Shown in pieces: positions 19,850 to 29,137 of a DNA stretch of 29,214 bases (the first letter of the stretch is position 1; every line of letters starts with the position of its first letter). Source of the DNA: Gracilaria caudata (Eukaryota; Rhodophyta; Florideophyceae; Gracilariales; Gracilariaceae); NCBI GenBank assembly GCA_030374735.1, contig JASCIV010000244.1:1-29214 (forward strand), read 5' to 3'. Under the pieces are notes generated by a model. That model had not been told where the DNA came from. It did not search any database and saw nothing but the letters and a program-made list of their open reading frames with translations. The position numbers and the translations under genes are program-made.

Positions 19850-21295
19850 TCAATCATCTATTGGTATCATTTGAAACTTGCCGGAGACTACTTTGAGAGA
19901 CAACTCGCTGCTTGATACGTTTTTAAACACGTCATCATGCGTCAAATCGTCACAAATTCGTTCTCGAAGCCACTGAATTGACGTGCTCACCCTAACTCCT
20001 GACGATATGTAACCCCCCAGAATTCTTTCATGACTCTTCGAAGAGGAAACGATAAGTTTGGAGAGTATTACTCCAGCAACGAGTAAGAACACTGGAAAGA
20101 ATACTAAGATTGCAATAGGAACGAACGCCAATCTCTTCATAGTTGCTGTCTGCTCTTGTCTCGTAACAAAAGACCGCTTTCCGATTTCGCGCCGCGACCC
20201 TCCAACGCCTTCCTCGTTAGCCACAACCAATACCAATAACGCAAGCGTTTCCATGTCATTCTTGCTGACCAGTTGATGCGATGCGCGTTCATCGTCGGGA
20301 ACACCCAGCAGTCGATTACCATTGACAGTGGCGATGTACCGTAGCTTTCGTTCGCGGCTTCTCATGCCTGCGACGGCTTTCCCAGTTGCGTTCAAAATCA
20401 CGGAAAGCAAGGTGTCCTCCGGCACCTTTTCAGTCCAGATCTCTGAAGTGCGTGCCAAGATAAAGGTGTCCATCACGTACATAGCGCACACAAAGGTTTG
20501 TGCTCTGGACCTAGATCTGATGCAAACTGCGTTATCGCTTGCGGTCACTTGCACCTCTATACTTCCGAGTATCTCAAATGTACCGCTTGTGAATGAATTG
20601 CGTAGCTTCTCAGAGTTAGAGGTGTTCGTCAGCGCCAAAACTCCCTCAGCCCTGGTGGAACTGTTCACGAGATACACATGAGGAACGAAAAATTTTGCTC
20701 CGCCAACAGTTGTAGAGACGCTGCATAGCACTGAAGAGTTATCTAACGCAAGGTAAGGCTTCTGGATGACATATGTGTCCTCCATGTGATACTCAAATCC
20801 TGATATGAACTGTTCGTCAGAATCGCTCGAACGACCTGTTCGCCTCATCTCTGACTCGCCTTTGACACAGGTCTGGGTGGCCAAGAGCGGAAACTGGAAA
20901 GGCCTGAATCGTGGGGTATCGAGACCACCGTCCGAAATGGCATAGAATTGGTCGTGTGACAGAGGAAGCCAAACTTCGCGCGGCTCAACAATATCCAACG
21001 CTTGCGCAGAGAAAGAGAATTCAAAGATCAGTTCCGCCGCGAAAACAATGGAAGCGACAAGAAGCAAGTAGATGTTGTTTCGCCGCGGACCCCAGTAGAC
21101 GGAATGGAGGGATAAGACGCCGAAGCTAGATTCCGCAAACTGGACGTGTTTACCGCGTATCACATCATATGTGGCCTTGATGTTGATGAAACGTTGGAAA
21201 AGAAATTCCAGGAGAGGCGTTACTATGATGGCGAGGATGATGAACTTGAGAACGTTCCATGTGGAAGGATCTAGGTTGAGAACGATTTCCTGCAT
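19850..21295 (-). CDS. Three-helix membrane protein, family member 2
   Basis: 481 residues from ATG at 21295. Helix 1 about 14-34 follows an NLDPSTWNVLKF segment; helix 2 about 74-95 follows WGPRRN; the region 96-385 has four cysteines and several N-glycosylation sites (NSS, NTS, NAT); helix 3 about 389-412; the tail is about 69 residues. It aligns along its whole length with the product of 21652-23157, for example NL.PS.WNVLK at the start, EL.FE.SFSA after helix 2, and the segment leading into helix 3. It resembles member 1 more weakly. It is transcribed divergently from member 3, with about 356 bp between the two ATGs. Both sides of helix 3 are basic. No known family is recognised; surface receptor-like or channel-like roles are both open. 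Confidence 0.8.
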   Translation of the reverse strand: MQEIVLNLDPSTWNVLKFIILAIIVTPLLEFLFQRFINIKATYDVIRGKHVQFAESSFGVLSLHSVYWGPRRNNIYLLLVASIVFAAELIFEFSFSAQALDIVEPREVWLPLSHDQFYAISDGGLDTPRFRPFQFPLLATQTCVKGESEMRRTGRSSDSDEQFISGFEYHMEDTYVIQKPYLALDNSSVLCSVSTTVGGAKFFVPHVYLVNSSTRAEGVLALTNTSNSEKLRNSFTSGTFEILGSIEVQVTASDNAVCIRSRSRAQTFVCAMYVMDTFILARTSEIWTEKVPEDTLLSVILNATGKAVAGMRSRERKLRYIATVNGNRLLGVPDDERASHQLVSKNDMETLALLVLVVANEEGVGGSRREIGKRSFVTRQEQTATMKRLAFVPIAILVFFPVFLLVAGVILSKLIVSSSKSHERILGGYISSGVRVSTSIQWLRERICDDLTHDDVFKNVSSSELSLKVVSGKFQMIPIDD

Positions 21296-21651
21296 TGGTT
21301 TGGATGTGGAAGGTGGGAGGGTGGGAGGGTGGATGATGTATTCAAGGGAGAGGAGGTTGAAATGTTAGAAGAAACGAGATGACGGCTTTTGAAAGGTTTG
21401 GATGATGTCATGACGATGATCACACGTTACTCGTAAGCGCGCTAATTACCCTACCCCCCTCCGATGAGTTGTTGAAATAACTGACTGTGTGAGGTATGTA
21501 ACGCTGGCAACGACTGCTACATTTGAGGCATCATGATGTAATGCTGGCTGTGAAGGCTACGTTCTGGGGTTTTATGTGCCAATGTACAACAAGAAGAACA
21601 ACCGTTGTTGAAGTTCAAGTTGCCCATCCGAATAGTTCGCGTGTGCGGAAA
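21296..21651. promoter_or_regulatory. Shared intergenic region of divergent paralogues
   Basis: 356 bp separate the start codons of members 2 and 3 and must contain both promoters. A GGTGGGAGGGTGGGAGGG run lies near the member 2 start. No canonical TATA is seen on either side, unlike the other probable genes. Confidence 0.5.
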
Positions 21652-23157
21652 ATGGGGAAGCAACTGTTGCTCAACTTGTCGCCGTCGGCGTGGAACGTGC
21701 TCAAATGGGCGCTGTTCACGTTTGTGATCACGCCAGCGTTTGAGTTGGTGGTGGGTTCTTTGATGGCTTCGAGCGCCACGGCGCGCGTGCAGGCGGGCGC
21801 GCAACTGGAGATATTTGACTCGCAGCTGGGCATCTTCGCGCTGCACAGCAGGTACGCAGGCAAACGGCGCATGCGGCTATGGCTGGTATTGGGTGCGGCG
21901 GTGGTGTTGGGGCTAGAGTTATGGCTGGAGCTCTCGTTCTCCGCGGCGGAGGTGGCGGAAACGGTTTCGGAAGACGTGTGGCTAGGACCAGAGCACGACG
22001 AGCGCTACATGCGCGGGGACAACTTCAGCATTGGGGACGAGCCCACGCGCTTTATAGAAGCGATGGGCAGGCAATGCATCGAGGGCCCTCGTGCGATGAA
22101 GCTAGAGTCGATGATACAGGAAACGGGGGCGGACTTGGAACAACTGGAGGACTTGGAGGACTTGGAGGTAATAGGGCAGTACGGTCTGACGGCAAATTGG
22201 ACCGTGCGCTCGGCGTACATGCGCGTGAATGACTCGCTGGTAGCCTGCGACGAGGTGGTGGAAACAAAGTGGGCGTCGATGGAAGTACCCAACATCGTGT
22301 CACAACGTGGCGTGGAAGGGTTCGACGCAGGGTGCGTGCCGTCGCTAGGCGACGACAGCGAGTGGTTCCATTTGCTGTACAACATGAGCTTCACGCAGCG
22401 CGGCACGTTCGCCTTCGACGGAGTGCGCGCACGCGCGTACAGCGGGACGCGCGCGACGTGCGTGGAGCTGCAGAGGGGCATTGGCGAGGAGGAGGACGCC
22501 ATCAGTGTGTCGACGCAGTTTGTGTGCGCGCTGCAGCTCAACTCCACCGTGGCGCTAACGATCACCGCCGGATTGAACATCGCGCGCTGCGTAGTACTGC
22601 TGCTTCGAGGGCCGGGCGTGGAGGCGCTGGCGGGGTCGCACGCGCGGCAGATGCGGCTTCTGGCGTTCGTGGCGGAGACGCGCATACTACTGCCGAGCTG
22701 GAGCGCCACGTTAGGGCTGCTGGTGCAGAAGCGCTCGTTAGAACGCGTGGCGATGGCGGCGTTGACGGTGAGCGGCGAGCGCGGCGTGAGCGGCGTGGAA
22801 GAGCGACGTGAACAACGGGGTGTGACGCAAAGAGGGCGACAGGTGCGGCAGGTGGCGACCGTCGACACACTGGCAGTGGTGCCGCTGGCGTTATTGGGTG
22901 CGTTGGGCGCGCTGCTCGTCGTGTGCGACGTCGTGTTGCGCGTGCGGCAGCGCGCAACGAAGCGCGTGCAGCTGCGCTCGCCGTGGGTGACTGCCGTGGT
23001 GACGGCCGATGCGCAGCGCTTGCATGTGTACGGCGACGGCGACCTGCGACTGCGACCGCAGCTGGATCGCGCCGCGGGGCGTGTGCGCGTGCTGCCGCCG
23101 CTGGTGTCTCGCGCCATCGTCGGTCACTCGCGTTCAGCATCTGAATCCAGCCCGTGA
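21652..23157 (+). CDS. Three-helix membrane protein, family member 3 (GC-rich)
   Basis: 501 residues from the ATG at 21652. The frame extends further upstream, but this ATG aligns with the start of member 2 (both followed by NL.PS.WNVLK). Helix 1 about 15-37, basic KRRMR before helix 2 about 75-97, region 98-400 with acidic stretches (EQLEDLEDLE), cysteines and potential glycosylation sites, helix 3 about 405-431, basic tail of 70 residues. The coding sequence is much richer in G and C, especially at third positions, than its sister member 2, and creates long open frames on the opposite strand. A 3' portion with its flank is duplicated at 18700-19800. Function not known; pairing with member 2 suggests related roles. 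Confidence 0.75.
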   Translation: MGKQLLLNLSPSAWNVLKWALFTFVITPAFELVVGSLMASSATARVQAGAQLEIFDSQLGIFALHSRYAGKRRMRLWLVLGAAVVLGLELWLELSFSAAEVAETVSEDVWLGPEHDERYMRGDNFSIGDEPTRFIEAMGRQCIEGPRAMKLESMIQETGADLEQLEDLEDLEVIGQYGLTANWTVRSAYMRVNDSLVACDEVVETKWASMEVPNIVSQRGVEGFDAGCVPSLGDDSEWFHLLYNMSFTQRGTFAFDGVRARAYSGTRATCVELQRGIGEEEDAISVSTQFVCALQLNSTVALTITAGLNIARCVVLLLRGPGVEALAGSHARQMRLLAFVAETRILLPSWSATLGLLVQKRSLERVAMAALTVSGERGVSGVEERREQRGVTQRGRQVRQVATVDTLAVVPLALLGALGALLVVCDVVLRVRQRATKRVQLRSPWVTAVVTADAQRLHVYGDGDLRLRPQLDRAAGRVRVLPPLVSRAIVGHSRSASESSP

Positions 23158-23700
23158 CCATTTGTGTGGTGATGCAGTACCGCTGTGCAACGTACTCCTC
23201 GCGCGGACACGGCCTTCTTCCCCGATTTGGAGGCTACGGAAGGGGGGCTTGCCCGCTTGAGGCGGATCGCTTCCGCAGAATATACAGCAATCTTCCTAGC
23301 CATGACGCGGAAAATGAAGGCGGTGTCGGTGATCGAGTACGACGGTAACTGTGCGGTCAAGGCTGGGCAATGTTATGAGCACCACATGCATCACAGTTCA
23401 GCTCGCTCACTGCAGTGCCGTATGTGCGATAAAATGCTCAAGTAGAGATGCGCATCGCAGCGAGTTGTTCGACAAGTGCCCTTTTCCCGTCTTGTGCGCT
23501 CTTTGCGGTACTAAAGCAAGCAGGAAGTTGGCCCTGAAGTTTGGCCCTGTCAAGCCTTCAAGTCCCGCAGTTGCTGCAACACATCACACCGCTCCCGAGT
23601 CCCGACGCTTCATGTTGTGTGATCTCGCCCGAACGATTTCGCTAATACGGCATTAAGAAGATACACGTGTAAAATGATCCAGATTGCGAACTCAGCACAG
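22640..23700 (+). repeat. Direct duplication, copy B
   Basis: Partner of 18700-19800, offset by about 3.9 kb in the same orientation. It includes the 3' third of member 3 and about 540 bp of flank. The intact gene lies here, so this is probably the source copy. Confidence 0.75.
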
Positions 23701-24026
23701 AACTTCAGATTGTCGGTTTGAGGCTGCGTGGATAGCGTTCGTACCTTCATATATTTCACCCTCAATAATACGACTTTGTTTATTGTGTGGGGGGAGTGGG
23801 TTTCTTCTTTCATGTAACTTGCGAAGATGAAAGGAATCGAGAAGGATTGGTCACTTGAAACATATATCGAGGCATAGTATGTGAAACGGCTCTTACTATC
23901 GTAGTTTACATATGCCACAAGAAATATCTCTTCCCGTAGACGAGATAAAAGAAAAGCACGCTTCGACAACTTTTGCATGGACGTGAGAGACAAGCATCTT
24001 TTATGATGATTTGCACATATTTGCAT
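23610..24026 (-). CDS. Uncertain 138-codon frame
   Basis: An ATG-started frame with a protein-like composition (SFSIPFIFASYMKEE; a late hydrophobic IILHVYLLNAVL). It has no clear TATA and no signal peptide, and its 3' end overlaps the antisense of the duplicated flank. No family recognised. It may be chance in AT-richer sequence. Confidence 0.2.
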   Translation of the reverse strand: MQICANHHKRCLSLTSMQKLSKRAFLLSRLREEIFLVAYVNYDSKSRFTYYASIYVSSDQSFSIPFIFASYMKEETHSPHTINKVVLLRVKYMKVRTLSTQPQTDNLKFCAEFAIWIILHVYLLNAVLAKSFGRDHTT

Positions 24027-24186
24027 CGAATCAAAGACTTTCTAATGGCATCGCGTATTAATGAAAAAGGTCGTACCACTGGAAGCGTACGAACAGAATC
24101 AGTTGGAATGATTTCGAAATAGAAAGCAATAATATTGTCCCATGAGTGGATTTGACAGTTTATAACCTAATTGAATACAAAAAGAG

Positions 24187-24193
24187 TATAAAA
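24187..24193 (+). promoter_or_regulatory. TATA box without an intact gene
   Basis: TATAAAA on the plus strand. The first ATG after it (24269) meets a stop after one codon. It lies about 600 bases upstream of the broken member 1 copy and could be what is left of that copy's promoter, or a chance match. Confidence 0.35.
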
Positions 24194-24229
24194 GGCTCTT
24201 ACCGTTTACATTCGTGATCGGGTAGGAGG

Positions 24230-24733
24230 TCAGCGAGAAAAAGCCGATAGCACCCACTTCCTTAGTGCCATGTCGTGATCTTTAAAAGTGATTTGGCACA
24301 ACGGCGAGAACTCTAAGATGCCTTCTTCAACACTCACGTAAGGATGTCTAGATACAAAGAAAACAAAGATGCAACATAAATGGAGCAGTACGGCCGCCAC
24401 TAAGATGGCTCCCTCTCGGTGTGCGCTAAACTGAGTATGTGCAGCGGTAAAAGTGGGAGCTCCCTCGGCGTTTGTCATCAAGGGGCCACGCTCCGCTTGC
24501 GCCAGCCAACTTAATGTGTTATAGGAGGTGGCAAGACCTTGTTCAGAGATCATTTCGGCACTACGCGCGCTTTCCATTGTGATGGTAGTAGTACCAGCGG
24601 CACACGGCGAAATGGGTAAAATGCCGATACGATACCCAAGCTGTCCACATGATCTGGCCTTTTTGGCTCTCAGACTCAACTTCCGCCTTCGGCTCTGTTT
24701 AAAGAAGCGTGTACAGGAGCATTTGCTCTGCAT
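24230..24733 (-). CDS. Possible one-helix membrane protein
   Basis: 167 residues from ATG at 24733. The N-terminus is basic (FFKQSRRRKLSLRAKK), followed by an uncharged region and one strong hydrophobic helix near residues 109-128 (AILVAAVLLHLCCIFVFFV), then a 39-residue C-terminal segment. It lies between the end of the direct duplication and the broken member 1 copy. Helix plus short tail recalls the C-terminal part of the three-helix family, but I see no convincing sequence match. Family not recognised. Confidence 0.35.
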   Translation of the reverse strand: MQSKCSCTRFFKQSRRRKLSLRAKKARSCGQLGYRIGILPISPCAAGTTTITMESARSAEMISEQGLATSYNTLSWLAQAERGPLMTNAEGAPTFTAAHTQFSAHREGAILVAAVLLHLCCIFVFFVSRHPYVSVEEGILEFSPLCQITFKDHDMALRKWVLSAFSR

Positions 24734-24805
24734 CTTCGTCGATGTTCACTGCCTTTGCGTCCGTATCTGTCCTCTAGTTTCCGATGGTTCTTTCTATCGT
24801 CTCGA

Positions 24806-25190
24806 CAAGTGACATTTATTTCGAATGCAATGAAATCAGTGAATGAACCATCACGCAGTTTGCTGGTAACTTCAGTTTTGAAACTCAACAAGAGCAATGT
24901 TCTGAGAGAGCCATGTACAGTTACAGGTATCGCGAAAATGGTGAAAACGACCCCGATAAGCATAATCTAACGAGACGGGATGCTGAGCATGGTTGTATCC
25001 CAACGGGCAATCGGGCTGCTTGTGTACTCGTGAAGCAGGTCGGAAATATGTCCTATTTCTCTGAACTCTTTGCCTTGGATAAGATGCACTCACTCCCAGA
25101 AGAGGTGCCATTTTGGAAACAAAACTGTACTTCGAACTTCCATAAGACTTGAAGCTGTTCGCGAGAAGTGCGGAAGAACGTTTGCTGGTT
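24806..25190 (+). pseudogene. Broken copy of membrane protein member 1
   Basis: Translation on the plus strand matches residues about 113-235 of member 1, with blocks such as QFAGNFSFETQQ, MYSYRY, DAEHGC, ACV.VKQV, SYFSE and SLPEE. It has a TGA at 24844-24846 where member 1 has a glycine codon, a four-residue insertion after DAEHGC, a one-base deletion near 25113 that shifts the frame, and a further TAA at 25143. The N-terminal helices and helix 3 are absent. It sits immediately inside the right arm in the orientation expected if it is the mirrored counterpart of the 10.9-kb gene. Confidence 0.85.
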
Positions 25191-25803
25191 GCTATAAACA
25201 TCTGACGTAACCAATCTACGCACGCCAGCGCTTACACAAATAACACGTTACCGACGTTCATTCGTGCCAATGAGCCGCGAGCTCTCGAAGCAAAAGCTCG
25301 ATTTGAGATCATCTCTTACGTGTACGCAATCCGTTGGATAAATGCAAAATGCAATGCATTCCAAGAAGATGGCTAAAACGCCGCCAGACAGAGTGGAGAG
25401 CAGAGGAAAGCATTCCTCTCCACTTCTGTCAGTACGGTTTTGCCTCGAATAGAGATTTCGTTTTCAGCACGGAGCTTTGAATTAAAGATGGTGACAACAG
25501 AGTACAAAGCCGAAGTTGACAGTTTCAATTCGTAACGTACCCATTTGAAATGCAAGCCAATGTAACTGTGACACAAACCACGTCCCATTTCACGTCCGAT
25601 TCGAAAGGTAATAGAATCGGGATTTTTGGATTGCTCAGTCCAATCGTCAGACATGGAAAGTGCACTAGCACAAGGTTCATGTGCATTCTAATTATTGTCA
25701 GCCGTAAAACTCTCTCACACGCCACACAAAATAATTCCGTCTCTGCAGTGTCAACTGCCTCTCTCACGGAACAGACAAGCTGACAATGGGGCTTCGAATT
25801 CAG

Positions 25804-25810
25804 TATAAAA
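25804..25810 (+). promoter_or_regulatory. TATA box facing outward, right arm
   Basis: TATAAAA, 54 bases before an ATG at 25858, exactly as in the left arm. The ATG opens only a three-codon frame, and the surrounding CCG/GTATGG could instead be a 5' splice site. It would transcribe the leader and array. Confidence 0.6.
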
Positions 25811-25857
25811 GGAGCACGCCTCATTCTCACCCACTCCAGTCTTCTCCTCCCTCCGGT

Positions 25858-26163
25858 ATGGGAGCCTGAGCCTGAGCCTGGGGGGATTTCTGGGGACTAC
25901 ATGCCCTCAGATTCCAAATCGTGGCGGGTCTCCCGGCAAGATCAGGCATGGGTGCCGCACGCTGGGAGAAACCGCCCGATACCCTGGGCTTAGGCTTGGA
26001 AGGGGTTCCTGGGGCATGAGACCCCCCAGGGCCCGGACGGGGCGGGCTACTCCCGTAGTCGTGCCTCGCGGGCAAAAGGACGACTACTGGGAGGGGCCCT
26101 AACCAGTCCTTGGAGGTTTTGCACCGGGGGGTCGCGTCCCCGGTGCTGGGAAGTGAAGTTTGG
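25858..26163 (+). other. Structured GC-rich leader, right copy
   Basis: Contains inverted repeats cctgggg/ccccagg, ctcccgtagtcgt/acgactac-t-gggag and gcaccgggg/ccccggtgc, each also present on the left. Between arms a change (gggcgaaagg to gggcaaaagg) falls in a loop and leaves the stem intact. There is no long frame through it. It may be an untranslated leader or an intron. Confidence 0.5.
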
Positions 26164-27005
26164 GGATGGGGAGTGGCGACCCTAGTCCCGGGTCTGGGGA
26201 TTTGGTCACCTCAGCCCGAAGGGCGCCGGGAGGTGATGGCCCCGGTAGCCTAATGGAAATTGGATTATGTCAGGGATGGGGGGTGGGAGCCCTAGTCCTG
26301 GGTCTGGGGATTTCATCACCCCAGCCCGAAGGGCGCCGGGGGGTCAGGTCCCCGGTAGCCTAATGGATGACAGCAGAAAGGGATGGGGGGTAGGAACCCT
26401 AGTCCTGGGTCTGGGGAGTTGAACGCCCCAGCCCGAAGGGAGCCGGGGGATGAGGTCCCCGGTAGCCCAATGGATCACAACAAACAGGGATGGGGGGTAA
26501 GAACCCTAGTCCTGGGTCTGGGGATTTCATCACCCCAGCCCGAAGGGAGCCGGGGGGTGAAGTCCCCGGTAGCCTAATGGATGATCGCAGACAGGGATGG
26601 GGGGTGGGAACCCTAGTCCTGGGTCTGGGGAGTTGAGCACCCCAGCCCGAAGGGCGCCGGGAATTGATGGCCCCGGTAGCCTAATGGAACTTGGTATTAT
26701 CGGAGGGATGGGGAGTAGTTACCCTAGTCCTGGGTCTGGGAGTTCATCACTCCAGCCCGAAGGGAGCCGGGGGGTGAAGTCCCCGGTAGCCTAATGGATT
26801 TTGGATTATCTCAGGGATGGGGGGTAGGATCCTCAGTCCTGGGTCTGGGGATTTGAGCACCCCAGACCGAAGGGAGCCGGGGGGTAGTGTCCCCGGTAGC
26901 CCAATGGATCTCGGCAAACTGCAGGGATGGGGAGTCATGCCCCCAGTCCTGGGTCTGGGGATTTAATCGCCCCAGCCCGAAGGGAGCCGGGGGGTGACGT
27001 CCCCG
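26164..27005 (+). repeat. Right 81-bp-core tandem array, eight units
   Basis: Cores start at 26164, 26274, 26381, 26488, 26595, 26706, 26815 and 26925. Seven are 81 bp and the sixth is 80 bp. Linkers are 29, 26, 26, 26, 30, 29 and 29 bases; each starts GTAGCCTAATGG or GTAGCCCAATGG and ends AG. One core frame, starting at the ATG in GGATGGGG, is open in all cores of full length and reads a Gly/Pro/Arg-rich 27-residue motif (PSPGSGDL..PARREPGG). The other frames meet stops in several units. The linkers themselves shift the frame (26 and 29 are not multiples of three). Confidence 0.9.
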
Positions 27006-27395
27006 GTAGCCTAATGCCACTCCTAACAACAATTGAATCTATCTTTGAGATAGAACCGTTTAGCTATGTTTGTCAGATAGATGTTGTAGTTGTTACTGGT
27101 GCTAGAAGTAGGATTTCAATAAAGGGGCTGCTGCCATCTTTTGTCGAACCATTTGGAATACACTGTATCAAGAGCGCAAGGGAGCACGTTTTTGAGAAAG
27201 AATTGGACACTATCAGTGAAAGAAATTGCAAAGCGCAGGGATCCTGTGATATCCAAAATGAAAGGCGAGCGATCGAGCGAAGAGTTCTTCCGTGATCTTA
27301 GAAAGACGACTCGAAAATCACAAAGAGGGAATATTTCATCGTTTCAAAGAGCATTATCGTCTCTGAGAATGACGGCTGTCAATGTTTCATTATGA
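27006..27395 (+). pseudogene. Decayed coding-like stretch after the array
   Basis: The open core frame of the last array unit runs on without a stop to 27295, giving about 95 further residues (IDVVVVTGARSRISIKG near its middle). An overlapping frame from about 27141 to 27395 carries WTLSVKEIAKRRD and SSEEFFRDLRK. In the left arm these two parts are joined in one frame, because right has an extra T near 27205, while the left copy has a stop and a shift just after the array. Each arm thus breaks a different part of what looks like one older coding sequence. Family not recognised. Confidence 0.4.
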
Positions 27396-28756
27396 TGCTA
27401 TAGCGTGAGGAACAGGTTCCACAGAGATACAGAGATACCTCCAAAGCTCAGAGAACAACCTAGCTACTTGCAAAACGTGTGTTCTACTGAAGCTAAGCGC
27501 TCCCTCGAGGGAAATGCACTGCTGGTGTCACAAATGAAAGCAAATCCTCCGGGACTGCATCTCCAAAAAACCTCTTTCAGAGCACAAACGCTAGAGTAAT
27601 GGTGGTCTATACAAGGGTAATGTTTTTTTTGTAGCTCTGTGTCACACAAACTAACGTTTTGTGTTTTACTTCTGATGGACCGAAACATTTCCTGACAATC
27701 AGAGTGTGATGACGTCCAACAACTCATCAAACATGATCACATTAGGGAAGTGTGAGTGTGTGACGATGAGCGCTACTGTTCTCGCGAAAAGAAGTCGAAG
27801 AACCGCTCAATCATCCCACATGCTCTCACGAACCTGCTCTATGGAGTTTGACCAACGCTTGCACTGAGGGATGGACATCGCCATTTGTTCTCTTCGCATG
27901 TCATGAAAATGTTCTAGTATAAACGTGAAGGGTGTGGGACGATTGTGATGCATCGCTGACGTGGGAGGGAACTGGGCGAGTTAACTTCGACAGTGGTGCG
28001 TAGACGGACATGAGCTTCGCGCTTTCATATAGAAGAAAGCTCGACTTGGTTCAATTAGTGAACGTTGCAATCCAGACAGAATCTTTGCTTTTGTATGGCA
28101 AGAGCAAAACGTTCAATAGAATTGGTCACAACATCTTCGTTAGTGAAGCGGGTTACTGCATGATAATGACCACAGTGAGCCAGTGACAGCGCATCAAAGA
28201 GAGCCAGCAGGCGTCACCATGTGCAGCTAGTTTGAGCTCGCTTTGAGCGCTTTAAACGGGTTGGTCTGAGCAGCTTTACGCCAGAAGCTCATGACTTACG
28301 CGCACATTATCTTTGTCTTGCTCAGTCTTCGCCATCGCACTTCTCCTCAAAACTGCGATATGGCAGAATTCTAGGCTGAGACAACCTGTGGCCCACACTT
28401 GCTGTGTGTGGAAAGATTGTACCGGACATGTTGTGGGAAAGAGCTGTGACGCTGAAGGTTGTAGACGGCGGAAGACACAAAATCGGCCCTGAGCGACTAT
28501 CGCGGAGTGGTCAAGAACGCATGGGCTCATCTGATGACGTGGCAACAGCACGTGATTGGGCATGTGATCAGCGAAGAGCCTGGAGATAATTGATCAGGCC
28601 GACAGGCACAAGCGCGCGTTAGAGTAGCGGATCGTCAATGTTGGGGTCTTGGGGAAGAGGGGAGCTGAGGGCGTGTCACACACGACGGAGCTGAAGTGCT
28701 GTCCGGCTTCGGGGTTCAGGTTACTGTTCTGGTCATTTTGTTGAGCGGGGTACGGG
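27396..28756. other. Arm interior, no intact gene
   Basis: Homologous to about 5350-6680 of the left arm. Frames do not correspond between copies because of small indels, so neither strand looks maintained. Nothing else is recognised. Confidence 0.45.
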
Positions 28757-28870
28757 GTGGACGACAAATTTGTTAGGAGAACGGCGAAGACTGTGAAGTT
28801 AGTACTGTGGCTACGACGATCTTTTGAGAAATCATGGCAGCCAATTCGGCTGGAGGCACGTTTTGGCGCC

Positions 28871-29137
28871 ATGAAGAGCCCTACGATGCTGCAGCGGTTT
28901 CCGCGAGTTGATAATGTTCCTGTCAGTAACTGCGTTCCGATTGGAAACGAACTTACTGCCGCGGCGCACCAGGCGATTGCAATTTGTACGACAAGGGGGC
29001 TTTGGTGTCGGTCCCCTTCACGCTTGGATGCCTGGGGTTTTGTGTGTTGCAGTGAGGTATGTAGGGTGGCAGAGATTTCTGGTGTTGGTCCTGGAAGAGC
29101 GCTTGACGTGGTCGCAAGTCTTTCGGGTCTCCTTTAG
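28871..29137 (+). CDS. Small frame conserved in both arms, right copy
   Basis: 88 codons from ATG (gccATGaag) to TAG, mirror of 4974-5246. A 6-base deletion relative to the left copy keeps the frame. The frame is also open upstream to about 28757, without an ATG. No family recognised. Overlap with a second open frame weakens the coding case. Confidence 0.25.
   Translation: MKSPTMLQRFPRVDNVPVSNCVPIGNELTAAAHQAIAICTTRGLWCRSPSRLDAWGFVCCSEVCRVAEISGVGPGRALDVVASLSGLL

Noticed and set aside
22005..23117. 370-codon open frame on the minus strand
   Set aside because: It is antisense to the GC-rich member 3 gene, rich in Arg/Ser/Thr/Pro, and has no homologue in the sister gene; a by-product of GC-biased codons.
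25858..25869. ATG 54 bases after the TATA box as a gene start
   Set aside because: The frame ends after three codons in both arms; the site looks more like a splice donor or an incidental ATG.
26160..26794. Three 64-67-codon frames inside the G-rich array
   Set aside because: As unspliced frames they stop at the same TAA in the linker and change core frame between units, so they are not separate genes.
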